Assembly: GCA_027005175.1 (NCBI GenBank) | Contig: JALTMC010000353.1 | Span: 5,014-16,009 of the forward strand | Direction of reading: 5' to 3' | Length of the DNA: 10,996 bases | Origin: Myxococcales bacterium | GTDB lineage: Bacteria; Myxococcota_C; UBA6777 | Shown: positions 1 to 8,200 of the stretch, piece after piece | Position numbering within the stretch: position 1 is the first letter of the stretch | How the letters are laid out: every line of letters begins with the position of its first letter | Position numbers and translations under genes: made by a program | Notes under the pieces: model-generated | What the model saw: only the letters and a program-made list of their open reading frames with translations | What the model was told of the DNA's origin: nothing | The model's database searches: none

Positions 1-1074
1 CGCTCCGACATCTACTCTTTGGGTGTTATCTTGTTTGAGATTCTAACAGGTCAGTCCCCGTTTGAAGGCAGCAGCGCCTACCAAATCATGCTTCGCCATG
101 TATACGCCGATCCCCCCTCCTTGCGAGAAACTCGACCTGACATCCCATACCCAGCTTCTCTGGAGAGCTTTGTCCAACGCACAATGGCCAAAGATCCACA
201 ACACCGGCCCGCTTCGATGGACATGTTTTGGCAGGAGCTTGAACCCTGCTTGCAACAACTAGAGCAGCTCATCGATCCCACGGCCTCGATGCACAATAGT
301 GCCCGAGGTTCGTTTCGCCGCAACCAAACACCTGTAGACAACGCTCCAGAAACAGTGGAACCCCCTGTTATTGTGGGAAGGATGGTACAACCAACAGGCC
401 CATCGTCAAGTCCACCACCAACAAACCCACCAGCCACGACAGTGCCCGTACAAGCTCCTGCCATGGCAGCGTCGCCCCACGCGAGCAGTGCGAGCAGCGC
501 AAGTTGGCTTGGAGAGGATGATCTCGCATTTTGGGAAGACAGTGTACAGACCAATCTCGGCGACCACCATGCCAAAACAACTCCGTCCGCTTCGTCCTTA
601 CCTGCTCCAGCAGGTAGAGAACGTTCCGTCGCTTCCACAGAAAGGCAAAATCGCAATGCCTTGCAGTCACAGGAGGCTGTAGAACCTCATTCGATTCCAT
701 TTCCTGGTTTTGCCTCTTCACCACCGCAAGCACCACACACCCCTCCACCTCCCAGTCAAAGTGTGCGATCTTCGATGATCCCTACGAAGGCTCCCTCTAC
801 AGGCTCTCACTCCGCAGGGCCACTCTCCACAGGACCTAATCACCCGACGAAGAGTCGCTCCATCGGCCCCAGCAGGTTGAGCAGCCCTCGCTCCAATCGC
901 TCATCAAGCCTGAACATCAAACGCGGCAGCCGGGACAAGCCGCGACAGGTCAAACCTCGTGCCCTCAAGAAGAAGCCTCAATCAGGTTCAAAGTTCCTCT
1001 TCTTTTTCTTTCTCCTCATCATCTTCGGTACGATTGGTGTGGGCACTTGGTACTACCTCACACAGATGAGCTAG
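1..1074 (+). CDS. Ser/Thr protein kinase, C-terminal part (5' truncated by window)
   Basis: The reading frame is open from base 1, so the gene starts upstream; 357 residues are visible. The first residues, RSDIYSLGVILFEILTG, match subdomain IX of Hanks-type kinases (conserved Asp, then the GVILFE helix). MAKDPQHRPAS near residues 60-72 matches subdomain XI with its conserved Arg. The ATP-binding and catalytic loops lie outside the window. After the kinase fold comes a Pro/Ser/Thr-rich, low-complexity linker (about residues 100-325) ending in a basic stretch (RDKPRQVKPRALKKK). A single hydrophobic segment rich in Phe, Leu and Ile (about 332-353) follows, with only a few residues after it. This is the PknB-like layout of cytoplasmic kinase, linker and membrane anchor, but with almost no extracytoplasmic sensor domain. 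It would phosphorylate Ser/Thr on unknown partners. It converges on birA, 96 bases away. Family is secure; substrate unknown. Confidence 0.9.
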   Translation, partial: RSDIYSLGVILFEILTGQSPFEGSSAYQIMLRHVYADPPSLRETRPDIPYPASLESFVQRTMAKDPQHRPASMDMFWQELEPCLQQLEQLIDPTASMHNSARGSFRRNQTPVDNAPETVEPPVIVGRMVQPTGPSSSPPPTNPPATTVPVQAPAMAASPHASSASSASWLGEDDLAFWEDSVQTNLGDHHAKTTPSASSLPAPAGRERSVASTERQNRNALQSQEAVEPHSIPFPGFASSPPQAPHTPPPPSQSVRSSMIPTKAPSTGSHSAGPLSTGPNHPTKSRSIGPSRLSSPRSNRSSSLNIKRGSRDKPRQVKPRALKKKPQSGSKFLFFFFLLIIFGTIGVGTWYYLTQMS

Positions 1075-1170
1075 GCTCGACAACACAACAAGATCGACAT
1101 ACCGCGAATCCAAGATACGGTAGACTTGGCGGGCCAAGGAACAACATGGAAAAAGGTTGGAGCGACGCTT

Positions 1171-1941
1171 CTAAGAGTCAGTTTGGACTCCCCTCAAATG
1201 CACACAGTCTCCCGTATGTACTTCATGAATATGTCCATAGTCGTCTTCGAGAAGAAGGGCGAGATCGGGAGAGAGGTCACGAGCGACTCCTGTCAGATTG
1301 TTCTTGTGCATCTGGATCTGAACACGTCGCCCCAATGTACAGGAAAGCTCTTTCCAGCGCAGAAGCCAGGATGAGGTAGAGCGGTTTCCATCGGCGAGAA
1401 GGGCCCAGCCCTCCAAAACCCTCTCAGCAAGGAGCGTGACCAACAAATCCAGATCCACAGAGCCTTCCCGATGCTCGCAAAGTGCTGTGGGAGTCAACGA
1501 CGCATCACCCTCTGTCAGTGAGACCGAGACATTGACATTCATTCCCAGCCCCACGAGAACATGGGGTCCTCTCGGCGCGTCAGCAATGTATTCTGCCAAG
1601 ATCCCACCTAGCTTTCTCTCCTCTCCTCTCTCATCAACAACAACAAGATCATTGGGCCACTTAAGAGAGACATTCACACCATACTTTTCACGCAAGAGTT
1701 CAGCCGTCACAATACCAACCACAGCACTAAAGAAGCTTGCGTTAGAGACCTCTGTCACCTTGAAAGAGAGAGAGAGAAACAACCCTCCTTTGGGTGACAA
1801 CCAGCTTCGACCCAGACGACCACGCCCATCTGTTTGCTCTCTGGCCCAGACCACAGCCGTTGAAACTTCACCCGCGCGGATCTTTTCACGCAGAAAGATG
1901 TTTGTTGAACCCAAACACTCTTCTTTAAACCAGGTTGGCAT
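1171..1941 (-). CDS. birA: Biotin--[acetyl-CoA-carboxylase] ligase (BirA, no HTH domain)
   Basis: 256 residues. The enzyme makes biotinyl-5'-AMP and transfers biotin to a lysine of the biotin carboxyl carrier protein, the first requirement for fatty acid synthesis. Visible motifs, in order: GSTN (11-14), the biotin/AMP loop GRGRLGR (39-45) followed by SWLSPKGG, KWPND (94-98), KLGGILAE (110-117, with the catalytic-type Lys) and GLGMNVN (131-137). A short SH3-like C-terminal domain covers about residues 205-250. The protein begins directly at the catalytic domain, so the N-terminal winged helix of E. coli BirA is absent. It should be a ligase only (group I), not a biotin-operon repressor. The ATG at 1941 has a clear ribosome binding site (AAAGGAG, 6 bases upstream). 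It lies downstream of the nuclease lipoprotein gene across a 196-base gap with direct repeats, so it may have its own promoter. Confidence 0.95.
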   Translation of the reverse strand: MPTWFKEECLGSTNIFLREKIRAGEVSTAVVWAREQTDGRGRLGRSWLSPKGGLFLSLSFKVTEVSNASFFSAVVGIVTAELLREKYGVNVSLKWPNDLVVVDERGEERKLGGILAEYIADAPRGPHVLVGLGMNVNVSVSLTEGDASLTPTALCEHREGSVDLDLLVTLLAERVLEGWALLADGNRSTSSWLLRWKELSCTLGRRVQIQMHKNNLTGVARDLSPDLALLLEDDYGHIHEVHTGDCVHLRGVQTDS

Positions 1942-1947
1942 ACGTCA

Positions 1948-1954
1948 CTCCTTT
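1948..1954 (-). promoter_or_regulatory. Ribosome binding site of birA
   Basis: On the minus strand AAAGGAG stands 6 bases before the ATG at 1941. It fixes the birA start. The nearby repeats also contain AGAGGAG, but no start codon follows at a usable distance there. Confidence 0.75.
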
Positions 1955-1991
1955 GCATCTCCCGTTACAACCGACCCTTCCACAACGCTCC

Positions 1992-2101
1992 CACTCCTCT
2001 CAACATCCACAACCAAGAGACTGTATAGGTCTTACAACAGCGCATTGGCTCGTCGCTCAGAAGTCACTCCTCTCAACGTCCACAACCAAAAGACTGTACA
2101 G
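1992..2101. repeat. Two 37-bp imperfect direct repeats upstream of birA
   Basis: Copy 1 is 1992-2028 and copy 2 is 2065-2101, with 34 of 37 bases identical (the differences are all A/G or T/C) and a period of 73 bp. Both contain CTCTCAAC, TCCACAACCAA and GACTGTA; the CTGTACAG end of copy 2 is a palindrome. A weaker shared TTACAAC lies upstream of each copy (1965-1971 and 2032-2038), so the duplicated unit may be about 67-73 bp with a small indel. A degenerate match to 1977-2001 (TCCACA, CGCTCC, ACTC) recurs at 2124-2148, at the end of the nuclease gene. The repeats fill the gap between the nuclease gene and birA. They may be a leader or operator duplication, or a fragment of a dispersed intergenic repeat. 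Confidence 0.8.
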
Positions 2102-2137
2102 AGACAGAAAGAGATCACCGCCCCATCCACAGCGCTC

Positions 2138-2992
2138 CTACTCACCTGCGGCTTTGGAAAAGGATGTCTTCATCGCTTTCGAACATACAGAGTCATGGTT
2201 GGGCCTATGATTGTAATACCAACGAATCACAGCGGGGCTCATCTTCCGCTTGACAAACTTGCGACCTTGTTTCCACATACCAGCTTTCTGTCGAATCGCG
2301 TCGGCTTCTGCCTGACAATAAGATGCCACCTTCTTATTGGGATACCGGGTAAAACTCCACGCGGCACCTTTCCGAAGGACTGTCTCTCCAAGGTCACGAC
2401 CATCCGGAAGCTTAAGATAAGCCAGAAATCGCCCAAACTCATCTTTCTCACAGCGATCACCCTTCATCGTGCAGGAGATCATTACTCGTCGAGCCGATCC
2501 AGACAATAACCCTTTAACCTCCTGATATGCTTTCAATCCATAGAAACCTTTATCAGAGGTGCAGGCTTGAAAAGAACTCCCCGAAACCGTCTTTTTGTAA
2601 CATTCGGGAGCATTCACCCCCTTGATACGAATACGAGAAGCCCAACCACCCGGTTGCATCACAAGGTACAATGTATCACCATCAGTAACATGGACAACCG
2701 TTCCTTCTAGGCCATGTTGTGGATATTTCGAGATAGGCTTGGTTTCCTTGAGAGGCTCACGCTCTCGTGGGGATTCACGCTCTGGTGGAGGCTCTGGAAT
2801 AGAGGCTTCTTTTCCACCATCAACCTCGCCGACCTCATCGACCTCTTGGCTCACTTCACTGGTAGACTCTTGCACGGATTCGTTCGCAGTAACAGTCTCG
2901 TCAGAGCGTTCTGGTGATAAATTTCCAGGAGAACAACCCAAGCCCACACACATCATCACGATCCATACTACATTCAACTTACGCATCAACAT
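2138..2992 (-). CDS. Secreted thermonuclease-like (SNase family) lipoprotein
   Basis: 284 residues from the chosen start. The N-terminus is a lipoprotein signal (MLMRKLNVVWIVMMCVGLGC, modified Cys20), then an acidic Glu/Ser/Pro-rich linker to about residue 90, then a staphylococcal-nuclease fold. Residues aligned with the S. aureus enzyme: DGDT (104-107, metal-binding Asp), Arg122 (R35), Glu130 (E43) and Arg188 in DEFGR (R87). The second Ca2+ ligand (D40) is Asn127 in GVNAPE, a substitution I recall in some active relatives. Extra cysteines in the nuclease domain suggest disulfides, fitting an extracytoplasmic site. It probably cleaves DNA or RNA at the cell surface or in the periplasm. ATG 2992 is preceded by AAGGGG at only 4 bases; ATG 2986 (spacing 10) is as likely. 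An upstream GTG at 3043 would put unconserved residues before the signal and lacks a ribosome site. It begins 53 bases after coaBC ends, so co-transcription is possible. Confidence 0.88.
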   Translation of the reverse strand: MLMRKLNVVWIVMMCVGLGCSPGNLSPERSDETVTANESVQESTSEVSQEVDEVGEVDGGKEASIPEPPPERESPREREPLKETKPISKYPQHGLEGTVVHVTDGDTLYLVMQPGGWASRIRIKGVNAPECYKKTVSGSSFQACTSDKGFYGLKAYQEVKGLLSGSARRVMISCTMKGDRCEKDEFGRFLAYLKLPDGRDLGETVLRKGAAWSFTRYPNKKVASYCQAEADAIRQKAGMWKQGRKFVKRKMSPAVIRWYYNHRPNHDSVCSKAMKTSFSKAAGE

Positions 2993-3045
2993 ACATCCCC
3001 TTGCAACTTCCCACAGTCGAGCCCCAAACCCCTTGGAGCACACTC

Positions 3046-4266
3046 CTAACTTTGACGAAGCACCTGAATCTGATCACAGATGGCCTCTGCCACATCAAGC
3101 TTCGACATCAGAGGCAGTGCCTTCTGCCGACCATCTGGAAACAGCAAGATAACACGATTGGTGTCAACAGCGAACCCACTATCGATCTGAGAGACATCGT
3201 TAGCCACGATCATATCAAGGTGTTTTCGCCTCAACTTATCGCCAGCGTTCTTCAACAAATGGTCTGTCTCGGCAGCAAATCCGATGGTAAGTCGAGTAGG
3301 ATCTGGAGTAAGAGATCCCAGGATATCAGGATTGCGCTCCAGCACGATCTGCATATCTCCTTCCTGCTTTTTGATTTTCGATGCCGCTAGTTCTGCCGGT
3401 CGGTAATCGGCCACGGCCGCAGCCATAAGGAGTGTTGTGGTATTCGGTAACGCAGCCAACACAGCATCCTGCATCTCGATCGCTGACCGTATCGTCACAC
3501 AACGACAGCCCGGTATGGGTGTGGGGGGAACGATACTACTCACCAACGTAACCTCAGCACCTCTTCGGGCTGCAACTTTTGCCAAAGAAAATCCCATCTT
3601 TCCAGTGGAGCGGTTCGATAAAAAACGCACGGGATCGATGTCTTCCAATGTTGGACCTGCTGTCACAAGAACTCTCTCTCCAGCCAGATCTTGCTTTCCT
3701 CCAGCCAACACCCACTGACAAAAAGACCACAGGTCCGATGGCTCAGTCAGGCGTCCCAATCCATACTCACCACAGGCAAGCTCACCTTCTGTCGGAGGTG
3801 CGACAAAGTAACCCGGCCAGCTCGCTATCTTTGCCAGATTCTCCCTCACACCTGGATGGGCGTACATCTGTGGATTCATCGCAGGTGCGATCACCACAGG
3901 AGTGTCAGAGGCGATAATCGTTGTTGAAAGTAGATCCTCTGCCATACCACAGGCAATACGACCGATCGTTCGGGCTGTGGCAGGAGCAACAACCACCAAG
4001 TCAGCTCTCCGAGCCAACTCGATATGTGCAGTGGCGACCTCTGGGCCACCACTAAACATCTCGTGGTAAACCTCCCTGCCGGTCAAAGAGTAAAATGTGA
4101 GAGGTGCAATAAACTTCGTCGCTGACGATGTCATAACAACCTGAACTTGTGCTCCATCTTTGCTCATCAAGCGAGCGAGTTCGGCGGCCTTGTATGCCGC
4201 AATACTCCCAGACACTCCCAATAAGATCTCACGGTTGACCAATGTAGTTCCTGTCGCTTGGCTCAC
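3046..4266 (-). CDS. coaBC: Bifunctional phosphopantothenoylcysteine decarboxylase / phosphopantothenate--cysteine ligase
   Basis: CoaBC (Dfp) performs two steps of coenzyme A synthesis: CoaB joins 4'-phosphopantothenate to cysteine using CTP, and the FMN-dependent CoaC decarboxylates the product. The N-terminal CoaC half shows the flavin site GVSGSIAAY (17-25), the active-site His81 in AHIEL, PAMNPQMY (128-135) and the catalytic Cys165 in ELACGEYG. The C-terminal CoaB half shows VTAGPT (about 200-205), SNRSTGKMG (216-224, with the Asn that forms the acyl-cytidylate intermediate), AAAVADYRP (281-289) and KIKK (296-299). The frame is open to 4413, but GTG 4266 is chosen. An AGAGGTGG ribosome site sits just upstream of it, the resulting 406 residues fit the family, and the 49 extra residues look like untranslated DNA and would overlap yicC. 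It is divergent from yicC, and the nuclease lipoprotein follows. Confidence 0.96.
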   Translation of the reverse strand: MSQATGTTLVNREILLGVSGSIAAYKAAELARLMSKDGAQVQVVMTSSATKFIAPLTFYSLTGREVYHEMFSGGPEVATAHIELARRADLVVVAPATARTIGRIACGMAEDLLSTTIIASDTPVVIAPAMNPQMYAHPGVRENLAKIASWPGYFVAPPTEGELACGEYGLGRLTEPSDLWSFCQWVLAGGKQDLAGERVLVTAGPTLEDIDPVRFLSNRSTGKMGFSLAKVAARRGAEVTLVSSIVPPTPIPGCRCVTIRSAIEMQDAVLAALPNTTTLLMAAAVADYRPAELAASKIKKQEGDMQIVLERNPDILGSLTPDPTRLTIGFAAETDHLLKNAGDKLRRKHLDMIVANDVSQIDSGFAVDTNRVILLFPDGRQKALPLMSKLDVAEAICDQIQVLRQS

Positions 4267-4318
4267 AGCGTTCCACCTCTTTTTCTCAACAGAACCATAG
4301 ACCCCCGACACACAACGC

Positions 4319-4347
4319 GGTATACAGAGGTCGCGAATCTGACACAA
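4319..4347 (-). promoter_or_regulatory. Candidate promoter for coaBC
   Basis: On the minus strand, TTGTGT (4347-4342) and TATACC (4324-4319) are separated by 17 bases, in the right place for a short coaBC leader. The match to the sigma70 consensus is moderate. The -35 box overlaps that of the candidate yicC promoter on the other strand. Confidence 0.35.
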
Positions 4348-4369
4348 TCTCCTCGCTTGTTTGTATAAC
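4339..4369 (+). promoter_or_regulatory. Candidate promoter for yicC
   Basis: CTGACA (4339-4344) and TATAAC (4364-4369) each match the sigma70 boxes at 5 of 6 positions, but the spacer is 19 bases, longer than ideal. Transcription would start near 4376, leaving a leader of about 25 bases with an AAAAGGA ribosome site before the ATG at 4401. Confidence 0.4.
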
Positions 4370-4400
4370 GCAGGCCTGAAAAAGATAAAAGGAAAAACGC

Positions 4401-5291
4401 ATGACACAGTCACTTCACAGTATGACTGGATTTGGAAGATATGAAGAGCCCTGGGAAGGCCGTACCCTCAGCATCGAAATTCGAGGTGTCAACCATCGAT
4501 ATACCGATGTCCGTGTTCGCTTACCCAACGGTTGGGGACAAATGGAGCAGGTGATCCGCACACTTGTCCAGGAACAAGTCGGTCGGGGTCGGGTGGAAGT
4601 CAATATTCGTTGGGGCTCAGAAGGCTATCAGGTTGTCACACCTCGACTGGACCATGATGTTGTTCAACGCTACCTCGCGATTTACCAAGAACTCTCCGAC
4701 ATGCTAGGCCAGAATGCTCCCACACCCGACATCAACCAGCTCCTCCATATGCCAGGCATCATCATCACAGACACACCCGAAGTCGCTCTCGATCAGTTAG
4801 AGAAACCCCTCCTTCGCATCGCACAACAAGCACTCACACCCTTTGTTGAAATGCGCTCCCAAGAAGGACAAAATCTCAAAGGGGTGCTTGGAGAACAGCT
4901 CGAAACGCTGGAACGTCACCTTCAGCAACTGGAAAGACGCATCCCAGAAGTTCCAAAAGAACACCACAATCGCTTAAAAGAACGCCTCGACAAATGGGAG
5001 TTGCCCAAAGAAGTCGATCCGGCTCGATTGGAGCAAGAGTTGGCTTTTCAAGCGGAACGATGTGACATCAGTGAAGAAGTGGCCCGTGTACAAAGCCACA
5101 TCCAACAATTTCAAACCCTCCTACAACAAGGGGGTGTGATCGGTCGTCGGCTGGATTTTCTGTGCCAAGAGTTGCACCGCGAAGGCAATACAATGGGTGC
5201 CAAAAGCCAGGACCGACAGGTATCACAAACCCTGATCGCCCTCAAAGCCACCATCGATAAACTTCGTGAACAAGTCCAAAACATAGAGTAA
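4401..5291 (+). CDS. yicC: YicC family endoribonuclease
   Basis: 296 residues, the usual family length (about 290). E. coli YicC is an RNase implicated in stress and small-RNA turnover; the specific role here is inferred from the family. The N-terminal domain opens with SMTGFGR (about 7-13) and has EIRGVNHRY (about 26-34) and GRGRVEVNIRW. The middle is coiled-coil-like, rich in Gln, Glu and Leu. The C-terminal DUF1732-type domain has AERCDISEEVARVQSHI, GRRLDFLCQELHREGNTMGAKS and ends in REQVQNIE, the hallmark terminus of the family. ATG 4401 is preceded by AAAAGGA, about 8 bases upstream. In many bacteria yicC is followed by gmk, rpoZ and coaBC. Here coaBC is next door but divergent, and gmk and rpoZ are absent. 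It ends 8 bases from the stop of the cysteine-rich lipoprotein gene. Confidence 0.95.
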   Translation: MTQSLHSMTGFGRYEEPWEGRTLSIEIRGVNHRYTDVRVRLPNGWGQMEQVIRTLVQEQVGRGRVEVNIRWGSEGYQVVTPRLDHDVVQRYLAIYQELSDMLGQNAPTPDINQLLHMPGIIITDTPEVALDQLEKPLLRIAQQALTPFVEMRSQEGQNLKGVLGEQLETLERHLQQLERRIPEVPKEHHNRLKERLDKWELPKEVDPARLEQELAFQAERCDISEEVARVQSHIQQFQTLLQQGGVIGRRLDFLCQELHREGNTMGAKSQDRQVSQTLIALKATIDKLREQVQNIE

Positions 5292-5299
5292 GTAGCCGA

Positions 5300-8200
5300 T
5301 CAAGGAGAGGAACAGAAGCCGTTTTTGCCACTTTTGTCTTTGCAGATAAAGCGACTGGGACAACCTGCTTTGTCACAGCAGTAGACAGGGAAGGGAGAGG
5401 CGACGCATTTTCCGCTGGAACATTCCTGTCCTTGTGGACAATCACAGCGAACTTTGCATGTGGTTCCTGTGCTACCACCACAAGTGCCGCTTTGGTTGGA
5501 GCGAGTGCGGCAAGCCTGCCCACGCGGACAACCCGGCTTATCACAACAATAGGCACCACGCCGTGTAAAGCAATTTCCACGAAAACAGTCTTGTCCTTGT
5601 GGACAGTCGCAGCGGACTCGACATTGAACAGGACAAGTGGAGGATGAGCCTGTGGCTGTCACGCAAGCCTGCCCTGCTCGACAACCTGTTTTACTACAAC
5701 AGTAAACAGGCGGCGACACAGAAACACAAGAGCCATTGCGACAATCTTGACCCTGATTGCAATCACACGCCGACTTGCATGTTTTACCTGGGCAAATACC
5801 AAGCTTGCCATTTTTGTCTTCACAAGTTTGACCTGCTCGGCAGCCTGCTTTGCTACAGCAATAGATCCGTGGATTGGTATAAGTACATCGACCTCGGACA
5901 CAAGACTGCCCCTGTCGAGAACAATCACAGGATGTTGTACACTGTGAACCCGGACAAACATTCCGCACGTTTTTACTGTCATAGCAGGTCTGTCCCGCCG
6001 GACAACCCGTTTTGGTACAACAGTACACTGCGGGAGAGACCTGGATACACTGCCCTCGGTAACAATCCCGACCTTGGGGGCAATCACAAGGAGATTGACA
6101 GGCCGGTGTGCCCGAACAAGTTCCCCACTTGTTGGATTTATCTTTACAAGCCTGACCTGTAGGACAACCTTTCGCACCACAGCAATAAACAGCCGGGAAG
6201 ACTCGAGTACATTTGCCACCACGACAATCCTCTCCCTGCGTACAGTCGCAAGGTGAAGCACATTTTTGCTCGGGACAGCGACCTGTGCCACCGCCCTTTT
6301 TGTAACAGAAATATCGAGAGGGACAGCCTTTCTTATCACAGCAGTACACAGAACCCGAGCCTGCAGTACACTTACCCCGAAGACAACGTTGACCTTGTGC
6401 ACAATCACAGTGCTCTTTGCAAAGCACTGGACAAACACCGTTCAGACCATTTTTATCCTTGCAAGCTTTGCCTGCTGGACAGCCGGTGTTCTCGCAACAA
6501 TAAACAGGAGTAGTAGACTTGGTACACTGCCCCTTCGTACAGGCTTCCCCCTGAATACAGTCACAGCTTGATTTGCATGGACGCGGCTGCTTTTTACAAG
6601 TTCCAGCTTTGTTGGACTTGTCTCGACAAACAGCACCCGGAGGACACTTCGCCGCATCATCACAACAATAAACAGGCTTTGTTCCGGTAATACACTTGCC
6701 ACCAACACAGTCCTCACCTGCCGTACAATCGCAAGGAGACTTACAAAGAGCAGGACAGAATCCCTGCCCACCACTCTTGTTTGTACAAGCATGACGCGAG
6801 GGGCAGCCTGCTTTATCACAACAATACGTCGGGGTGCGTGTGCGAATACAAACACCTTGTTGACCTGGGATGGGGAGTGGGCCTGTTTGGCGACAAGCCT
6901 GCCCTTGTGGACAGTCACAAGTGGTCTTACAGAAAGCCACGCTGGTACAAGCTCCCGAAGAAGTGTTGCAGAAACCAGAGGAAGTCACACTGCTCGTACG
7001 ACAAACACCATTCACACAAGAGGGAACCGTGCGAACACAAGAGGTCCCACTCTGTCGGCAAGTTGCTCGGCCACAGTCCGCATTGGATTGACAGACCGGT
7101 TTGGGGCAAGAACCCTTGCTACCATTGGTGTTGGTGCATGTCTTCCCGGCAGGACAACCTGTTTTGCTACAACAGTACACAGGGACAATGCCTGTAACAC
7201 ACCGACCACTGGAGCAACCCTGGCCTTGACTGCAATCACAATCGACCTTGCATTGAGCAGGAGGCCTCTTTACACATTTTCCAGCAGGACCACATTGTGC
7301 ATTCGGAAGAAGTCGCGTGCTTCCCACACATTGACCGTTGCTGCATTTGGGCTCGGTCTGAAAACACGACGTCCCTTGATTCCCACACCGAGGCTTCCCG
7401 CAATCTGTATCGATCTTGCACTGCGGTGGTTTTGCAATACACTGCCCTACCCCATTGCTTGTACGACAGAGCGAGTTTTGCACGATGCGACCTGGTGCTG
7501 GAACACAAGAGCCATTCGAACAACTGTAGCTTGTGGTAATACAGTTGTTACCAGACTGAGAACACTGTGTTTTGGGACAATCGGTGTTGGTTTTACACTG
7601 CGGTGGCTTTCGGGGAATGCACTGACGAACACCTGAGGGGCCAGCCTTACAATCGGCATTGATCACTGTTTTCGCCGACCGCGAGCAAGTTCCAGAAGCA
7701 ATGCAAACAGGAAAGATCTCAATACAGTTGCTGCCCGATTGAGTACAGGACTGACCACCACAATCCGAATTGCTCTTGCATTGAGGAGTGGAAGGACAGG
7801 TTCCGGCGTTGCCGTTTTTCTTTGTGCACGCCTGCTTAGAGGGACAACCTGCCTTATCACAACAGTAGACAGGAACAATGCCTGCAATGCATCGACCCTG
7901 GATACATCCCTGTCCTTGGGGACAATCGCAGTTGACCTTGCACTGCGGTGGAGCAAATTTACACCGACCAACATCAGCAATGCAGGTTCCGGCGTTTGTA
8001 GTCAGCTCATTGGCACAAGAGCCATCCGACTTACAACGTGGGATGGTCTGTGTGCATTGCGTTCCTTGTTGGACGCAAGTCGGCTTACCACAAGCGGTGT
8101 CAGAAGAGCACTTTTTACCTGGACAGTTTCCAACGGAGCCATCGCTATGAAAACAAGCAGCATTGGTTGGGCAGCCCAGTTTCGAACAGCAATAAACGGC

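Noticed and set aside
1125-1138. Inverted repeat CTTGG-CGGG-CCAAG between the kinase and birA stops
   Set aside because: The stem is only 5 bp and no T-run follows on either strand, so it is not supported as a terminator.
1436-2509. Plus-strand open frame of 357 codons
   Set aside because: It runs antisense across birA and the nuclease gene, has no recognisable domain, and is Ser/Thr-rich as expected for a shadow of those genes.
3046-4413. Longer coaBC starting at 4413
   Set aside because: The extra 49 residues are not family-like and would overlap the yicC start; GTG 4266 has a good ribosome site.
5659-6438. Minus-strand 259-codon frame, Val-rich and repetitive
   Set aside because: It is a different frame within the module array, and its repetitiveness is inherited from the real gene.
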